A DNA stretch of 64,000 nucleotides from Arthrobacter alpinus (lineage in GTDB: Bacteria > Actinomycetota > Actinomycetes > Actinomycetales > Micrococcaceae), in assembly GCF_001445575.1 (NCBI RefSeq), contig NZ_CP013200.1, positions 2,418,001 through 2,482,000 on the forward strand. The letters run 5' to 3'. The position numbers were made by a program, and so were the translations under genes. Below the pieces are notes generated by a model. The model did not search any database. It had not been told where the DNA came from and saw only the letters and a list, made by a program, of their open reading frames with translations. Every line of letters begins with the position of its first letter. Position 1 is the stretch's first letter. This document shows positions 9,672-21,104 of the stretch, in pieces.

Positions 9672-9810
9672 CTCGCCGCGGGCCCCTCGGGTGTGTGGGC
9701 CCACCACGCCGCTGACGGCTCGCTTGCTCGCCGCGGGCCCCTCGGGTGTGTGGGCCCACCACGCCGCTGACGGCTCGCTTGCTCGCCGCGGGCCCCTCGG
9801 GTGTGTGGGC
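9661..9810. repeat. 55-bp tandem repeat, 2.7 copies
   Basis: Nearly identical units begin at 9661, 9716 and 9771, the last ending at 9810. Each opens CGGCTCGCT and carries GGGCCC twice, spaced by 11 nt, so each can fold into a GC-rich hairpin. The only difference seen between the copies is near the ninth base (CTAG versus CTTG). The array overlaps the rsmE stop codon and abuts the stop of the convergent lipoprotein gene. It may serve as a bidirectional terminator. Confidence 0.9.
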
Positions 9811-10808
9811 TAAGGGTTGGCTATCGTGACCATTTTGCTGTCGATACCAATTTTTCGGCCCGGCAGCATGGGGTCGTTGACGAAGATCGAGAGTTCGTAA
9901 CTACCGGGCGGCGGAACCAGGTTGAAGGTGAATTCGCCCAGCTCATCGGGGCCCGCGGGAATGTTCACGGTGCCGCTGAGGTAGTCTCCGGACACTTTGC
10001 CATCATTTACCAAGGACAACGACCATGCCAGTGTCCCGGTGGGGGAGACACCTTGCCCAGTCACCTTGAGGGGGACTTTTTTGTACGTGGAGCCATGGGC
10101 GGGATCGATGATCCAGATCGGTGCCACAAAGTCAGGGTTGCGGGTGAGTGGCTTATCCAGAGAAACTTCGCCGAAAGCCTTGTAGCCGGTGTGTCCATCA
10201 ACCAACACGGAGACCTGGATGGGTGTGGTGGTGTCAACGAGTCCGGCCATCGCTGCAGCCGCGGTGGCCGTGTACACCAACTGCGACATTGACCGTTGGG
10301 CCAGGCCAGCATCCACTTTTTGGCCAAAGGCATCGGCAGAGACGTCAACCGTGATGACGTTCTTGGCTGAAATCGAAGCACCCAGCCGAGATGGACTGTT
10401 CCACAGGGTGAAATAGTCGGGGTCCAAGGGCTTCTCGCTCATCATGGTGCGCAATGCCGCGACAATGGGCTCATCGGCGTTGGTGGAGGAACGGAACTCC
10501 CTGTAGAGAAACACCTCATCGTTGCTGTGCCCGAGCCAGTAGACCGGCAGGGTTTCAGCGGACGTTGCTGTTTCAAGTGGAGCGCTGGTCACCATACCGG
10601 CTGCTGAGGAAGACATGGTGGCCGGCATCGAAGCATCATGGTTCTCACCATTGCCCGAGGTGCAGCCACCCAACAGTAACGTCACCGACAGTGCTGCAAT
10701 CGCGATCTTGTCAACGGTCCGATACCTCTGCGCTATCCGCTGTGCTTTGACATCACGGATGGCGCAGGCGCCGTTCCGTGGTGTTGGCGCAGGGGGCAAG
10801 GAACGCAT
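9810..10808 (-). CDS. Lipoprotein with GerMN and Gmad2-like domains
   Basis: A 332-residue secreted lipoprotein. A hydrophobic stretch ends in the lipobox LLLGGC, with Cys49 as the probable lipidation site. A Ser/Ala-rich linker precedes a GerMN-like domain (residues about 85-200) and a Gmad2-type immunoglobulin-like domain (APIWIIDPAHGSTY onward). These domains occur in surface proteins of non-sporulating Actinobacteria, where the role is unclear. The ATG at 10806-10808 gives an unusually long, Arg-rich n-region; no good ribosome-binding site was seen, so the true start may be later. Confidence 0.8.
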   Translation of the reverse strand: MRSLPPAPTPRNGACAIRDVKAQRIAQRYRTVDKIAIAALSVTLLLGGCTSGNGENHDASMPATMSSSAAGMVTSAPLETATSAETLPVYWLGHSNDEVFLYREFRSSTNADEPIVAALRTMMSEKPLDPDYFTLWNSPSRLGASISAKNVITVDVSADAFGQKVDAGLAQRSMSQLVYTATAAAAMAGLVDTTTPIQVSVLVDGHTGYKAFGEVSLDKPLTRNPDFVAPIWIIDPAHGSTYKKVPLKVTGQGVSPTGTLAWSLSLVNDGKVSGDYLSGTVNIPAGPDELGEFTFNLVPPPGSYELSIFVNDPMLPGRKIGIDSKMVTIANP

Positions 10809-11186
10809 AGGGAGCTATCTCACTATTTCTGTTGACAAAGATGGTTATAGGCAGCAATTCACGAGGCGAATTGGGCTGTTCCAAGCATCCCCACAAGGCC
10901 GTGAACACTATCTAGCTTGGCACAGGAGAATGTCCGGATGCGCTGGAATTGGCCTGTTGGCGAGAACTGAAACCGTATCGAAACACTTCTGGCAGGTAGC
11001 TTGCAGACTCGGTGAACAGTGTGTATCGGAGTTGCTCACCGGGGGCTTGGGCCCTATGGGGGAAAAGTTAGGGGCACTGTGACGGGGCAGTGCATTAGAA
11101 TTGACTACACGTAGAAAGAGCTACATAACCGGAGCTAAAAGCCGGTACACCCAAGGAGAGATTTCAGGCCTCGATAGGCCGGACTT
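10809..11186. other. Intergenic region between the lipoprotein gene and phoH
   Basis: This 378-bp stretch separates two divergent genes. It holds short open frames with no recognisable product. A weak promoter for phoH is possible (TTGACT at 11101-11106, TACATA at 11122-11127, 15-nt spacer). No tRNA, riboswitch or strong hairpin was seen. Confidence 0.5.
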
Positions 11187-12260
11187 ATGGCAGAGACAAC
11201 AGCACACCACGGCGGTCAATCCTCTGATGAGGGGGCCGGAGGGCGTTTCCCGCACTCCGTAGACGGCACACGCACCGAACTGGTCCATTTCCGCTCCACC
11301 GAGCAGATGGTTGCCACACTCGGCACCGAAGATGAAGGGCTGCGGATAGTTGAGAACCTGTACCCCGGAATTTCTTTTCTGGCCCGTGGCAACGTACTGA
11401 CCATTACCGGACCCACCTCTGTGGTGCCGCGCATCATGCACCTGATGGAAGAAGCCCGTGGCATGGTGGCCCGCGATAGCGCCATGACGGCCGGGGTGTG
11501 GGAACAGTTGGTTGCCATGCTCAAGTCTCGGCCTGAAGTGTCCGTGGTGGACATCCTGACCCATGACATCCTCTCCAGCAGGGGCCGCACCATTAGGCCC
11601 AAGACGGCGAATCAAAAGGACTACGTTGATGCCATTGACCGCAACACCGTGGTGTTTGGCATTGGCCCTGCTGGTACCGGAAAAACGTATCTGGCCATGG
11701 CCAAGGCCGTCCAGGCCCTTCAGCACAAGGAAGTTAGCCGGATCATTCTGACCCGCCCTGCTGTTGAAGCTGGCGAAAGGTTGGGCTTCCTGCCCGGAAC
11801 CCTGAGCGATAAAATCGATCCTTATCTGCGCCCACTCTATGACGCGCTGCACGACATGATGGATCCCGAAACCATCCCGCGACTCATGGCGGCTGGAACC
11901 ATTGAAGTGGCTCCGCTGGCCTATATGCGAGGACGCACACTCAATGATGCGTTCATCATTTTGGATGAAGCTCAAAACACCACCCCCGAGCAGATGAAAA
12001 TGTTCCTGACTCGGTTGGGCTTCGGCTCCAAGATTGTCGTCACCGGCGATATCACCCAAGTTGACCTGCCCTCTGGAACCAAATCAGGGCTGCGCGTGGT
12101 CAGGGACATTCTTCGAGACGTTGATGACATCAACTTCTCCATACTGGACGCCACCGATGTGGTGCGCCACCGCCTGGTGGGTGCCATTGTCAGCGCCTAC
12201 AACAGCTGGGATGATGCCCATCCCAGCCCCACAAAACCGAAGGACAGCACTTCACGATGA
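11187..12260 (+). CDS. phoH: PhoH family ATPase
   Basis: A 357-residue P-loop ATPase. It has an N-terminal KH-like part, Walker A GPAGTGKTY (about residues 159-167) and Walker B FIILDEAQN (about 256-264). PhoH proteins are linked to RNA metabolism; despite the name, phosphate control is not shown here. It begins an operon with ybeY, a CNNM gene and era, all overlapping, which suggests tight coupling and a joint role in ribosome maturation. Confidence 0.93.
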   Translation: MAETTAHHGGQSSDEGAGGRFPHSVDGTRTELVHFRSTEQMVATLGTEDEGLRIVENLYPGISFLARGNVLTITGPTSVVPRIMHLMEEARGMVARDSAMTAGVWEQLVAMLKSRPEVSVVDILTHDILSSRGRTIRPKTANQKDYVDAIDRNTVVFGIGPAGTGKTYLAMAKAVQALQHKEVSRIILTRPAVEAGERLGFLPGTLSDKIDPYLRPLYDALHDMMDPETIPRLMAAGTIEVAPLAYMRGRTLNDAFIILDEAQNTTPEQMKMFLTRLGFGSKIVVTGDITQVDLPSGTKSGLRVVRDILRDVDDINFSILDATDVVRHRLVGAIVSAYNSWDDAHPSPTKPKDSTSR

Positions 12261-12730
12261 GCATCGAAATCAACAATGAGTCGGGCGTTCCGGCGCCCCA
12301 GGAGGAGCTCGTCAAGCTCATCAGGCACATCCTCAACGCCATGCATCTGCACCCGCAAACCGAAGTTTCGGTAATTCTGGCGGACCTGGAAACTATGGAA
12401 AAACTCCATATCGAGTGGATGGATGAGCCGGGCCCCACCGACGTACTCTCTTTCCCCATGGACGAGCTCCGTCCGGGCACGGCCGCCGATCCCACGCCCA
12501 CCGGATTGCTGGGCGACATTGTCTTGTGCCCCGTAGTAGCCCAAGAGCAGGCTGTGGCCGCAGGCCACTCCATGGATGAGGAACTGCTGCTGCTGACCAC
12601 GCATGGCATGTTGCACCTCATGGGCTACGACCACCGTGAACCGGATGAAAAAGAGGAGATGTTTGGCCTTCAGCGTGAACTGCTGTCCAGCTTCCTAGGT
12701 AAGGAAGCGCCCCAGGAGACTACTCGGTGA
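12257..12730 (+). CDS. ybeY: Endoribonuclease YbeY (rRNA maturation)
   Basis: A 157-residue metal-dependent RNase acting in 16S rRNA 3'-end processing and ribosome quality control. The zinc motif HGMLHLMGYDH places His116, His120 and His126 as ligands, and TDVLSFPMDE is also conserved. The ATG overlaps the phoH stop (ATGA), and the stop overlaps the next gene's GTG. Confidence 0.95.
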   Translation: MSIEINNESGVPAPQEELVKLIRHILNAMHLHPQTEVSVILADLETMEKLHIEWMDEPGPTDVLSFPMDELRPGTAADPTPTGLLGDIVLCPVVAQEQAVAAGHSMDEELLLLTTHGMLHLMGYDHREPDEKEEMFGLQRELLSSFLGKEAPQETTR

Positions 12731-14085
12731 CGCTTGTTTTCTTACCGGTTATGGGGGTTCTCTTCACGGCCATCGCCGCCTACTTGACGGCCATTGAATC
12801 AGCGCTGGGATTCTTCCCGCGCCACGATGCTGAAATTATTGCCACGCACCGCCGGGGCGTTTCCATGGAAAAAGTCCTAGCGGATCCGCTGGCACACATT
12901 AACGCCTTGAAGTTTTGGCGCGTGTGGTCTGAGATGGCCGCCGCCGTGGCCGTGGCGATCTTCTTTGTTCGTTTGCTCGAGAACGAATGGATTGCCGGAC
13001 TCATTGCCACCGTCATCATGGCCTTTCTTGGCTTCATGATCGTGGGTGTTTCACCTCGCCGCCTAGGCCGGCTCCATGCCGGTGCATTAGTGGGTCAGAC
13101 CTCCTGGCTGGTGCACGTATTGCGCCGGGTTCTAGGACCCATCCCGGAATGGCTGAACCGGCTCGGTACGGCTCTGTCGAAGGATGCCCCGGCCGCCGAT
13201 GAGGGGTTCGTCAGCGAAGAGGAATTCCGTGAATTCGTCGACAGGGCCAGCGAATCGGACATGATCGAGGATAACGAAGCCGAACTCATTCACAGTGTGA
13301 TCGACATGGGTGAAACCATGGTCCGCGCCGTTATGGTTCCGCGCACCGATATTCAGAGCATCGAACAAGACACCCCCTTGGAAGAAGCGTTGGAGACATT
13401 TCTCTCCTCCGGCTTTTCCCGCATTCCGGTGATCGGTGACAGTACCGATCACATTCTGGGCATCTTGTACTTGAAAGATTTGGTGGCAAGTCTCTATCGC
13501 AACAGCGGAGTCCAAGGCCAGCCCACAGTCGAGCAGCTCTCGCGCAGTGTCAGGTACGTTCCCGAGTCCAAGCCGGTGGATGTGCTGCTGAAAGAACTGC
13601 AGGTGGAATCCACCCATGTGGCCATTGTTGTGGATGAATATGGCGGAACCGCTGGCCTGGTCACGCTCGAGGACCTCATTGAGGAAATTGTCGGTGACAT
13701 TGCTGACGAGTACGATTCAGTGTCCCTTGATGTGCAAACACTTGCTGAAGGACAATTCCGGATTCGGGCCAGAATGGCTGTCGATGAACTGGGCGAGCTC
13801 TTTGGCAAGGACATGGACGACGACGAGGTAGACACGGTGGGCGGCCTTCTGGCCAAGCACCTGGGTAGGATCCCCATGGTGGGGGACATTGTTGAAGTGT
13901 CCGGGTTGATCTTGCAAGCAGAACGCAAAGAACCCCAACGGAACCGCATCAGCCATGTCATTGCCAGTCGCAGTGTTGCCAGCAGGCGCCCTGAGACGGA
14001 CACTTTCAGTACACAACAAATACAAGGTATTGCGCCTCGCGATGGGGCGTCCAATGATCAAAATAATAGGAGCCACCATGAGTAA
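12727..14085 (+). CDS. CNNM/CorC-type membrane protein with CBS domains
   Basis: A 452-residue hemolysin-C-like protein. An N-terminal DUF21/CNNM membrane domain (residues 1-115) is followed by two CBS domains (MVRAVMVPRTDI, then STHVAIVVDEYGG) and a CorC_HlyC domain near the C-terminus. Relatives are implicated in Mg2+ or Co2+ transport. The GTG start overlaps the ybeY stop by 4 bp, and the 3' end overlaps the start of era by 8 bp. Confidence 0.9.
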   Translation: MTLVFLPVMGVLFTAIAAYLTAIESALGFFPRHDAEIIATHRRGVSMEKVLADPLAHINALKFWRVWSEMAAAVAVAIFFVRLLENEWIAGLIATVIMAFLGFMIVGVSPRRLGRLHAGALVGQTSWLVHVLRRVLGPIPEWLNRLGTALSKDAPAADEGFVSEEEFREFVDRASESDMIEDNEAELIHSVIDMGETMVRAVMVPRTDIQSIEQDTPLEEALETFLSSGFSRIPVIGDSTDHILGILYLKDLVASLYRNSGVQGQPTVEQLSRSVRYVPESKPVDVLLKELQVESTHVAIVVDEYGGTAGLVTLEDLIEEIVGDIADEYDSVSLDVQTLAEGQFRIRARMAVDELGELFGKDMDDDEVDTVGGLLAKHLGRIPMVGDIVEVSGLILQAERKEPQRNRISHVIASRSVASRRPETDTFSTQQIQGIAPRDGASNDQNNRSHHE

Positions 14086-15043
14086 GTCGAATAAGAAACT
14101 GGCTATGCCTGCTCCCAAGGACGACGGCTTCCGGGCTGGCTTTGCCGTCTTGGCTGGCCGTCCCAACGCCGGCAAGTCGACCTTGACTAACGCATTGGTG
14201 GGCCAAAAGGTTGCCATCACTTCCGCGAAGCCGCAAACCACCCGCCACACCATTCGTGGCCTGGTCCACAGGGACAGCTACCAGCTGGTTCTAGTTGACA
14301 CCCCGGGTCTGCACCGCCCGCGCACCCTGTTGGGCAAGCGCCTGAACGATCTGGTGGCGGACACCCTTGCCGAGGTTGACGTCATTGGCTTCTGCTTGCC
14401 CGCCAACGAAAAAATCGGCCCCGGTGACCGGTTCATTGCCCAGCAGCTGTCACAGGTGGGTAAAAAGCCTGTCATCGCCATCGTCACCAAGACTGACACC
14501 GTGGACCGCCAAGCTGTCACCGACCAGCTCATTGCCGTTGACCGGCTGGGACGGGAGATCTTCGGCGAGAGCGGATTTGCCGCCGTCGTGCCTGTTTCCG
14601 CTGTGGAAGACTTCCAAGTCGAGACTCTGGCTGGCGTCATTGCCAGCTTTATGCCCGTCTCGCCTGCCCTGTACCCGGATGGTCACTTGACCGACGAGCC
14701 CGAGGCCGTCATGGTCGCGGAGCTGATCCGCGAGGCCGCCCTAGAAGGTGTCCGTGACGAGCTGCCGCACTCACTGGCCGTGGTGGTTGAGGAGATTCTG
14801 CCTCGTGAAGGGCGTCCCGAGGACAACCCGCTGCTGGATGTGCGTGTAAACCTGTACGTTGAGCGACCCTCTCAGAAGGCCATCATCATTGGCAAGGGCG
14901 GGGCACGCCTGCGTGATGTTGGCACCACAGCCCGAAAGGGCATCGAAGCGCTGCTAGGGACCAAAATCTACCTGGACCTTCATGTCAAGGTAGCCAAGGA
15001 TTGGCAGCGCGACCCCAAGCAGCTTGTGAAGCTCGGTTTCTAA
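14078..15043 (+). CDS. era: GTPase Era
   Basis: A 321-residue GTPase that binds 16S rRNA and assists 30S assembly. G1 is GRPNAGKST, G3 is DTPG, and G4 reads TKTD instead of the usual NKxD. The C-terminal KH domain has IIIGKGGARL. The ATG at 14078 is chosen because AGGAG lies 5 nt upstream and because the sequence MSKSNKKLAMPAPKDDGFRA looks like a real N-terminus. It overlaps the CNNM gene by 8 bp. Confidence 0.95.
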   Translation: MSKSNKKLAMPAPKDDGFRAGFAVLAGRPNAGKSTLTNALVGQKVAITSAKPQTTRHTIRGLVHRDSYQLVLVDTPGLHRPRTLLGKRLNDLVADTLAEVDVIGFCLPANEKIGPGDRFIAQQLSQVGKKPVIAIVTKTDTVDRQAVTDQLIAVDRLGREIFGESGFAAVVPVSAVEDFQVETLAGVIASFMPVSPALYPDGHLTDEPEAVMVAELIREAALEGVRDELPHSLAVVVEEILPREGRPEDNPLLDVRVNLYVERPSQKAIIIGKGGARLRDVGTTARKGIEALLGTKIYLDLHVKVAKDWQRDPKQLVKLGF

Positions 15044-15071
15044 ACAGCTGCGGGACTAGAAAAAAGTCGTC

Positions 15072-15102
15072 GGGCGAGCGGCGGTCTCTATGGCCGCCGC
15101 CC
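15072..15102 (+). terminator. Terminator after era
   Basis: A GC-rich stem (GGGCG then GCGGC, paired with GCCGC and CGCCC, one bulged A) has a 10-nt loop. T-rich sequence follows. It ends the phoH-ybeY-CNNM-era operon. Confidence 0.7.
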
Positions 15103-15207
15103 AACTTCTTGGTGTTCATTTTTGGGCGAACGTGTGGCTTTGGGGATGTTCCCAGCCTTCGCCGCTAAACTCATCAGAGTTTTATATCCATACTGAAAGG
15201 TTTATTC

Positions 15208-16788
15208 ATGGGGCGACGCCGTGCCGAAACGGGGGCAGCTGAGGCTGCCGGCACCCCAAAAAGTGAACCGGAGACTGGAACCGAGCCGGCAGGTAGGCAT
15301 TTCAAGCCCCGCCGCCAAGCACCGTTGTGGTTGCGCATTACCGCATTGTCACTGTGCGCGGTTTTGGTCCTCGGGGTGGGCACGGCTGGGCTGTTGTTCT
15401 ACAGGCTGCAGAGCAACGTCACCACTGCGCCGTTGGACGCTCGCGTACCGAACGGCAACTCGGGCTCGTCCATTGAAGACACCGGCTCGCTGCAAATCCT
15501 GATTCTGGGCACCGATACTCGCGAAGGCAAGAACAGTCAGTACGGCACCGAGGCGGACTCGGCCGGAGCCGGACAGTCAGATGTCATGCTGCTCATGGAT
15601 ATCTCCCCGGACAACAGCAGGGTTTCGGTCACGAGTTTCCCTCGCGACTTGATGGTCCCCATCCCCGATTGCGTCTCCGCCACGGACAAAAAGACTGTCC
15701 CGGGGAGCCCCAGTGGACAGCTCAACGGGGCCTTGCAGGCCGGTCCCGGCTGCACCGTGGCTGCCATCAATGACGTCACCGGGCTGACCATTGACCACTT
15801 CATGCTGGCCGACTTCACCGCAGTCAAGGAGCTTTCCAAGGCTCTGGGCGGGGTTGAGGTATGCGTTGACCATGCCATGTTCGACGACGGCGGATCCTTC
15901 CTTCGTCTGCCCAAGGGCAAAAGCCTCGTGGAAGGCGAACAGGCCCTGGCCTTCCTGCGAACTCGACACGCCTTTGGTGATTCCGGTGACCTAGACCGGA
16001 TCAAGGCTCAGCAACAGTTCCTCGGCTCTATGGTCCGCAAGGTCAAGAGCGAAGACACCCTGACTAATTTGCCCAAGCTCTACAACTTGGCTGACGTCAT
16101 CACGAAGAACCTCACCATTGACCAGGACCTGGCGAGTATTCCCTCCATGGTGAAGATTGCCACTCGGCTGGCCAAGATCGACCTCGCCAAGGTCTCCTTT
16201 GTCACGGTTCCTACCGAGCCCTATGCGGCCGATAACAACAGGGTCCAGCTCAAACAGCCTCAGGCCAGCCAGTTCTTCGCTGCACTGCGCAAGGACACGG
16301 ACTTGACGGGTGGTCCGAAGCCCACAACGGCGGCGCCTAAACCCTCTGGCACGTCCAGTGCCCCTGCGAGTACGGCGCCTACCACTGCAGCCCCGAGCGC
16401 GGTGCCGTATGACAAGTCAGTTCAACCCATCAGCGTGGTCAATGCCACTGGCATTGTTGGCCGCTCAGTTGAGCTCGTGCAGGAATTGGCCGCGAAGGGC
16501 TTCCTGAGCGCATGGCAGGCTGGCGATGTCCCGGTGGCGAACGAGACCCAGTTGCTGTATGGCGCAGATATGGCCGATGTTGCAGCAGACCTTGCCACGT
16601 TGTTCAAGCTTCCGGCCAGCGCCGTGAAGTCTGATCCCACGGTGACAGGCGTGAGTTTGGTAGTGGGCGCAGATTGGGTCTCCGGCAAGGAGTTTGGCAC
16701 GATCGTAGTCCCGCCGGACATAGTCGCCAGCACCGCCGAACAAAGCTCCGGGTGTTTGGTAGTCAATCCGCTGTACTACACCAACTAG
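15208..16788 (+). CDS. LytR-CpsA-Psr (LCP) family protein
   Basis: A 526-residue membrane-anchored protein. A basic cytoplasmic N-terminus precedes one membrane helix (residues 41-65) and an extracellular LCP domain (LILGTDTREG, FPRDLMVPIP, FLRTRHAFGDSGDLDRI). A Pro/Ala/Thr-rich linker and a LytR_C domain follow. LCP enzymes transfer undecaprenyl-linked glycopolymers to peptidoglycan. The ATG has GAAAGG upstream. It has its own terminator and is probably a single-gene unit. Confidence 0.93.
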   Translation: MGRRRAETGAAEAAGTPKSEPETGTEPAGRHFKPRRQAPLWLRITALSLCAVLVLGVGTAGLLFYRLQSNVTTAPLDARVPNGNSGSSIEDTGSLQILILGTDTREGKNSQYGTEADSAGAGQSDVMLLMDISPDNSRVSVTSFPRDLMVPIPDCVSATDKKTVPGSPSGQLNGALQAGPGCTVAAINDVTGLTIDHFMLADFTAVKELSKALGGVEVCVDHAMFDDGGSFLRLPKGKSLVEGEQALAFLRTRHAFGDSGDLDRIKAQQQFLGSMVRKVKSEDTLTNLPKLYNLADVITKNLTIDQDLASIPSMVKIATRLAKIDLAKVSFVTVPTEPYAADNNRVQLKQPQASQFFAALRKDTDLTGGPKPTTAAPKPSGTSSAPASTAPTTAAPSAVPYDKSVQPISVVNATGIVGRSVELVQELAAKGFLSAWQAGDVPVANETQLLYGADMADVAADLATLFKLPASAVKSDPTVTGVSLVVGADWVSGKEFGTIVVPPDIVASTAEQSSGCLVVNPLYYTN

Positions 16789-16855
16789 TGACGAACTAGC
16801 TTGAATTGCCAGCAGGTGGTAGCCACTTGCTGGAGCTGTCGTGAATCACAGGGAA

Positions 16856-16895
16856 AGGGCGCCGGGATGAAGGAAATCCTTCATCCCGGCGCCCT
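16856..16895. terminator. Strong terminator between LCP gene and M13 peptidase gene
   Basis: A perfect 19-bp inverted repeat (16856-16874 with 16877-16895) has a 2-nt AA centre and is followed by CGTTTTCC. It lies between convergent genes and can act in both directions. Confidence 0.9.
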
Positions 16896-16957
16896 CGTTT
16901 TCCCTGAGTCGCCCCGGGTGACCCCGTGGCTCCGGGTGGGCCGCTACGGCTCTGGTG

Positions 16958-18922
16958 TTACCAGATGCTCACGCGCTCTTCCGGGGCAAGCCATAGCTGG
17001 TCCCCGTCTGCGGTGCCGAAGGCCTCGTGGAACGCGTCCAGATTGCTGACCACAGCATTGCAGCGCAGTTCCGCGGGGGAGTGCGGATCAACGGTGAGGC
17101 GACGTACGGCTTCCTCATGACGGATCTTGGTACGCCAGCATTCGGCCCACGAGTAGAAGAAACGCGTGGCACCGCTCAGTCCATCAATGACGGGGGCGCT
17201 GCTGCCGTTGAGGCTTAGCTGGTAGGCCTTGTATCCGATGGCCAAACCACCTAGATCGCCAATGTTCTCGCCCAGAGTGAGCTCGCCGTTGACGAACTCT
17301 TCCGGGGCTGCCTCAGGGGATAAAGCGTTGTACTGCTTCACCAATTTTCCCGTGAGGTTCTCAAACGCGGCACGGTCATCGTCGGTCCACCAATTCCGCA
17401 GGGCTCCGGAACCGTCAAACTGGGAACCCTGATCATCGAATCCGTGGCCAATCTCATGGCCAATGACGGCGCCGATTCCGCCGTAGTTGGCGGCGTCGTC
17501 GGCCTCGGCATCGAAGAATGGCGGCTGCAAGATAGCGGCCGGGAAGACCACCTCATTCATGGCGGGGTTGTAGTAGGCATTGACCGTCTGTGGGGTCATA
17601 AGCCACTCTTCACGGTCAATGGGGGCCCCGATCTTTGCCAGCTGGCGTGCCAGCTCGAAGGCGTTGCTGCGCTCAATGTTTCCCAGCAAGTCACCTTCCA
17701 CAATGTCCAAGCTTGAATAGTCGCGCCACGTGGAAGGGTACCCAATTTTCGGGGTGAAGGCGGCTAGTTTCTCAAGCGCCTTCTCCTTAGTTGCATTGCT
17801 CATCCAGGCAAGGTCGGCGATGCTGATGCGGTAGGCCTCAATGAGGTTGGCCACCAAGGCTTCCATGTGTGCCTTGTGTGACTCCGGGAAGTGCTTTGCC
17901 ACATACAGTTGGCCCACGGCCTCGCCCAGCACGCCTTCCACAAGTGCGACGGCGCGCTTCCAGCGGTCCCGGATGGCGGGGGTGCCGCTGAGGGTAGTGC
18001 CGTAGAAGGCGAAGTTGGTGTCGACGAATTCCTTGGACAGGTAACCGGCCAGGCTGGAGATGGTGCGCATGACCAGCCATGCCTGCCAGTCAGCAATGCG
18101 GTCTTCCACCAGTAGCGCCTGCTGGCCGCTGAAGAACTCAGGAGTGGCAACAACCATTTCGCTGCTCTGCTCGGCCGTGACGCCGAGCTCATCCAGCCAT
18201 GTGGCCAGTGCAGGCAACAGGGTGAGGACTTCCTGGCGCGTCATCAGGTTGTATGTTTTTTGCGGATCCCGCAGGGATACCTTGTCCAAATGTGTGGCGG
18301 CGATCTGCGTCTCTAGGGCCATGATGCGTGGCGCCTTTGCCGCGGCGTCTGGCACTGCCGCCAACTCCAACATGGACTGAATATGGCTCACATAGGATGT
18401 GCGGATTGCCGCAAACTTTTCATCCCGGTAGTAGGACTCATCCGGTAGTCCCAGGCCAGCCTGAAAAAGGTGCAGCAGCGCGCGGTCAGGATTGCCGGCG
18501 TCATTATTAACATAGGCGCCAAACAAGGTGCTGCCACCGGTACGATCAAGCGCACCCATCAGTTGGACCAAGGCATCGATCGTGGTGGCCTCCGCAATGG
18601 CACGGAGCCTGTCAACGAGCGGCGCGGCCCCGGCAGCGTTAATGGCAGCCTCATCCATGAAGTCCGAATATAGGGCGCCGATCTTGGCGGATAAGACGGG
18701 ATTTTCGGCGTCGGGGTTACTTGCCTCGGTCGCAGCGTGTTCAATGATGGCCTTGACGGCATTTTCAGAGTCGTCACGCAAGGTAATGAATGAGCCGGTG
18801 ACTGCGCGGTCATCAGGAATCACCTCCGCGTCCAGCCAAGCGCCATTGACGTGGCGAAACAGGTCATCCTGGGGCCTTGTGCTCGGGTCAATATTACTGA
18901 GATTGATTCCGGTGTGAGTCAA
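16958..18922 (-). CDS. M13 family metallopeptidase (neprilysin-like)
   Basis: A 654-residue zinc peptidase of normal length. The zinc motif HEIGH lies at about residue 487 with GHGFDDQGSQFD after it; NAYYNPAMNEVVFPA (substrate-binding) and ENIGDLGGL (third ligand Glu) are present. No signal peptide is seen, so it is probably cytoplasmic. The start is a TTG at 18922 (MTHTGINLSNID), with AGGGG about 12 nt upstream. The ordinary role is peptide degradation. Confidence 0.94.
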   Translation of the reverse strand: MTHTGINLSNIDPSTRPQDDLFRHVNGAWLDAEVIPDDRAVTGSFITLRDDSENAVKAIIEHAATEASNPDAENPVLSAKIGALYSDFMDEAAINAAGAAPLVDRLRAIAEATTIDALVQLMGALDRTGGSTLFGAYVNNDAGNPDRALLHLFQAGLGLPDESYYRDEKFAAIRTSYVSHIQSMLELAAVPDAAAKAPRIMALETQIAATHLDKVSLRDPQKTYNLMTRQEVLTLLPALATWLDELGVTAEQSSEMVVATPEFFSGQQALLVEDRIADWQAWLVMRTISSLAGYLSKEFVDTNFAFYGTTLSGTPAIRDRWKRAVALVEGVLGEAVGQLYVAKHFPESHKAHMEALVANLIEAYRISIADLAWMSNATKEKALEKLAAFTPKIGYPSTWRDYSSLDIVEGDLLGNIERSNAFELARQLAKIGAPIDREEWLMTPQTVNAYYNPAMNEVVFPAAILQPPFFDAEADDAANYGGIGAVIGHEIGHGFDDQGSQFDGSGALRNWWTDDDRAAFENLTGKLVKQYNALSPEAAPEEFVNGELTLGENIGDLGGLAIGYKAYQLSLNGSSAPVIDGLSGATRFFYSWAECWRTKIRHEEAVRRLTVDPHSPAELRCNAVVSNLDAFHEAFGTADGDQLWLAPEERVSIW

Positions 18923-19084
18923 GTGGATCGTTTCCCCTTCGTGGGTTTGCGGCCTTCAAAAACATTTGTGTTCTTGCAGTCTTGCGGAATTGCTGTCTTG
19001 CTGGCTAAGTGGTGATGGGTGGTGCCAGAGCCCACAACGTGAGATCGTTCACCATCATCCTACGTGCCGTGTTAGGGTGAAATT

Positions 19085-19144
19085 GTGCGCACTGGAATGC
19101 TTCTTCTTAGCTGCCGCGGCGAGGCCTCGAACCCGTTGATGTGA
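19085..19144 (+). CDS. Putative leuA leader peptide (19 residues)
   Basis: A short frame starts GTG CGC ACT GGA ATG, then CTT CTT CTT, and ends TTG ATG TGA. It reads VRTGMLLLSCRGEASNPLM. Three consecutive Leu codons, 87 bp upstream of leuA, fit a leucine-sensing leader peptide. Leader-peptide control of leuA has been predicted in Actinobacteria. No strong ribosome-binding site was seen, so the leader transcript may start at or near the GTG. Confidence 0.65.
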   Translation: MRTGMLLLSCRGEASNPLM

Positions 19145-20977
<1,833 letters not shown>

Positions 20978-21005
20978 GGTCTAGCCTCTTACCCAGCCGT
21001 AGCTC

Positions 21006-21047
21006 ACACCCCGGTATTTGCCATGACATTGGCCAGTACCGGGGTGT
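21006..21047 (+). terminator. Terminator after leuA
   Basis: ACACCCCGGTA (21006-21016) pairs with TACCGGGGTGT (21037-21047), followed by TGTGTTTCC. It lies just before recO. Confidence 0.75.
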
Positions 21048-21104
21048 TGTGTTTCCCGGCGCGGTTCGGCCGCCCGCGCCGGGCAAAGATGGGACAATGG
21101 GGGA

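Noticed and set aside
10615..11082. 155-codon plus-strand frame before phoH
   Set aside because: Half of it is antisense to the lipoprotein gene; no motif, no good ribosome-binding site.
13955..14077. Longer N-terminus for Era starting at 13955
   Set aside because: It lies inside the CNNM gene in another frame; the ATG at 14078 has a proper ribosome-binding site.
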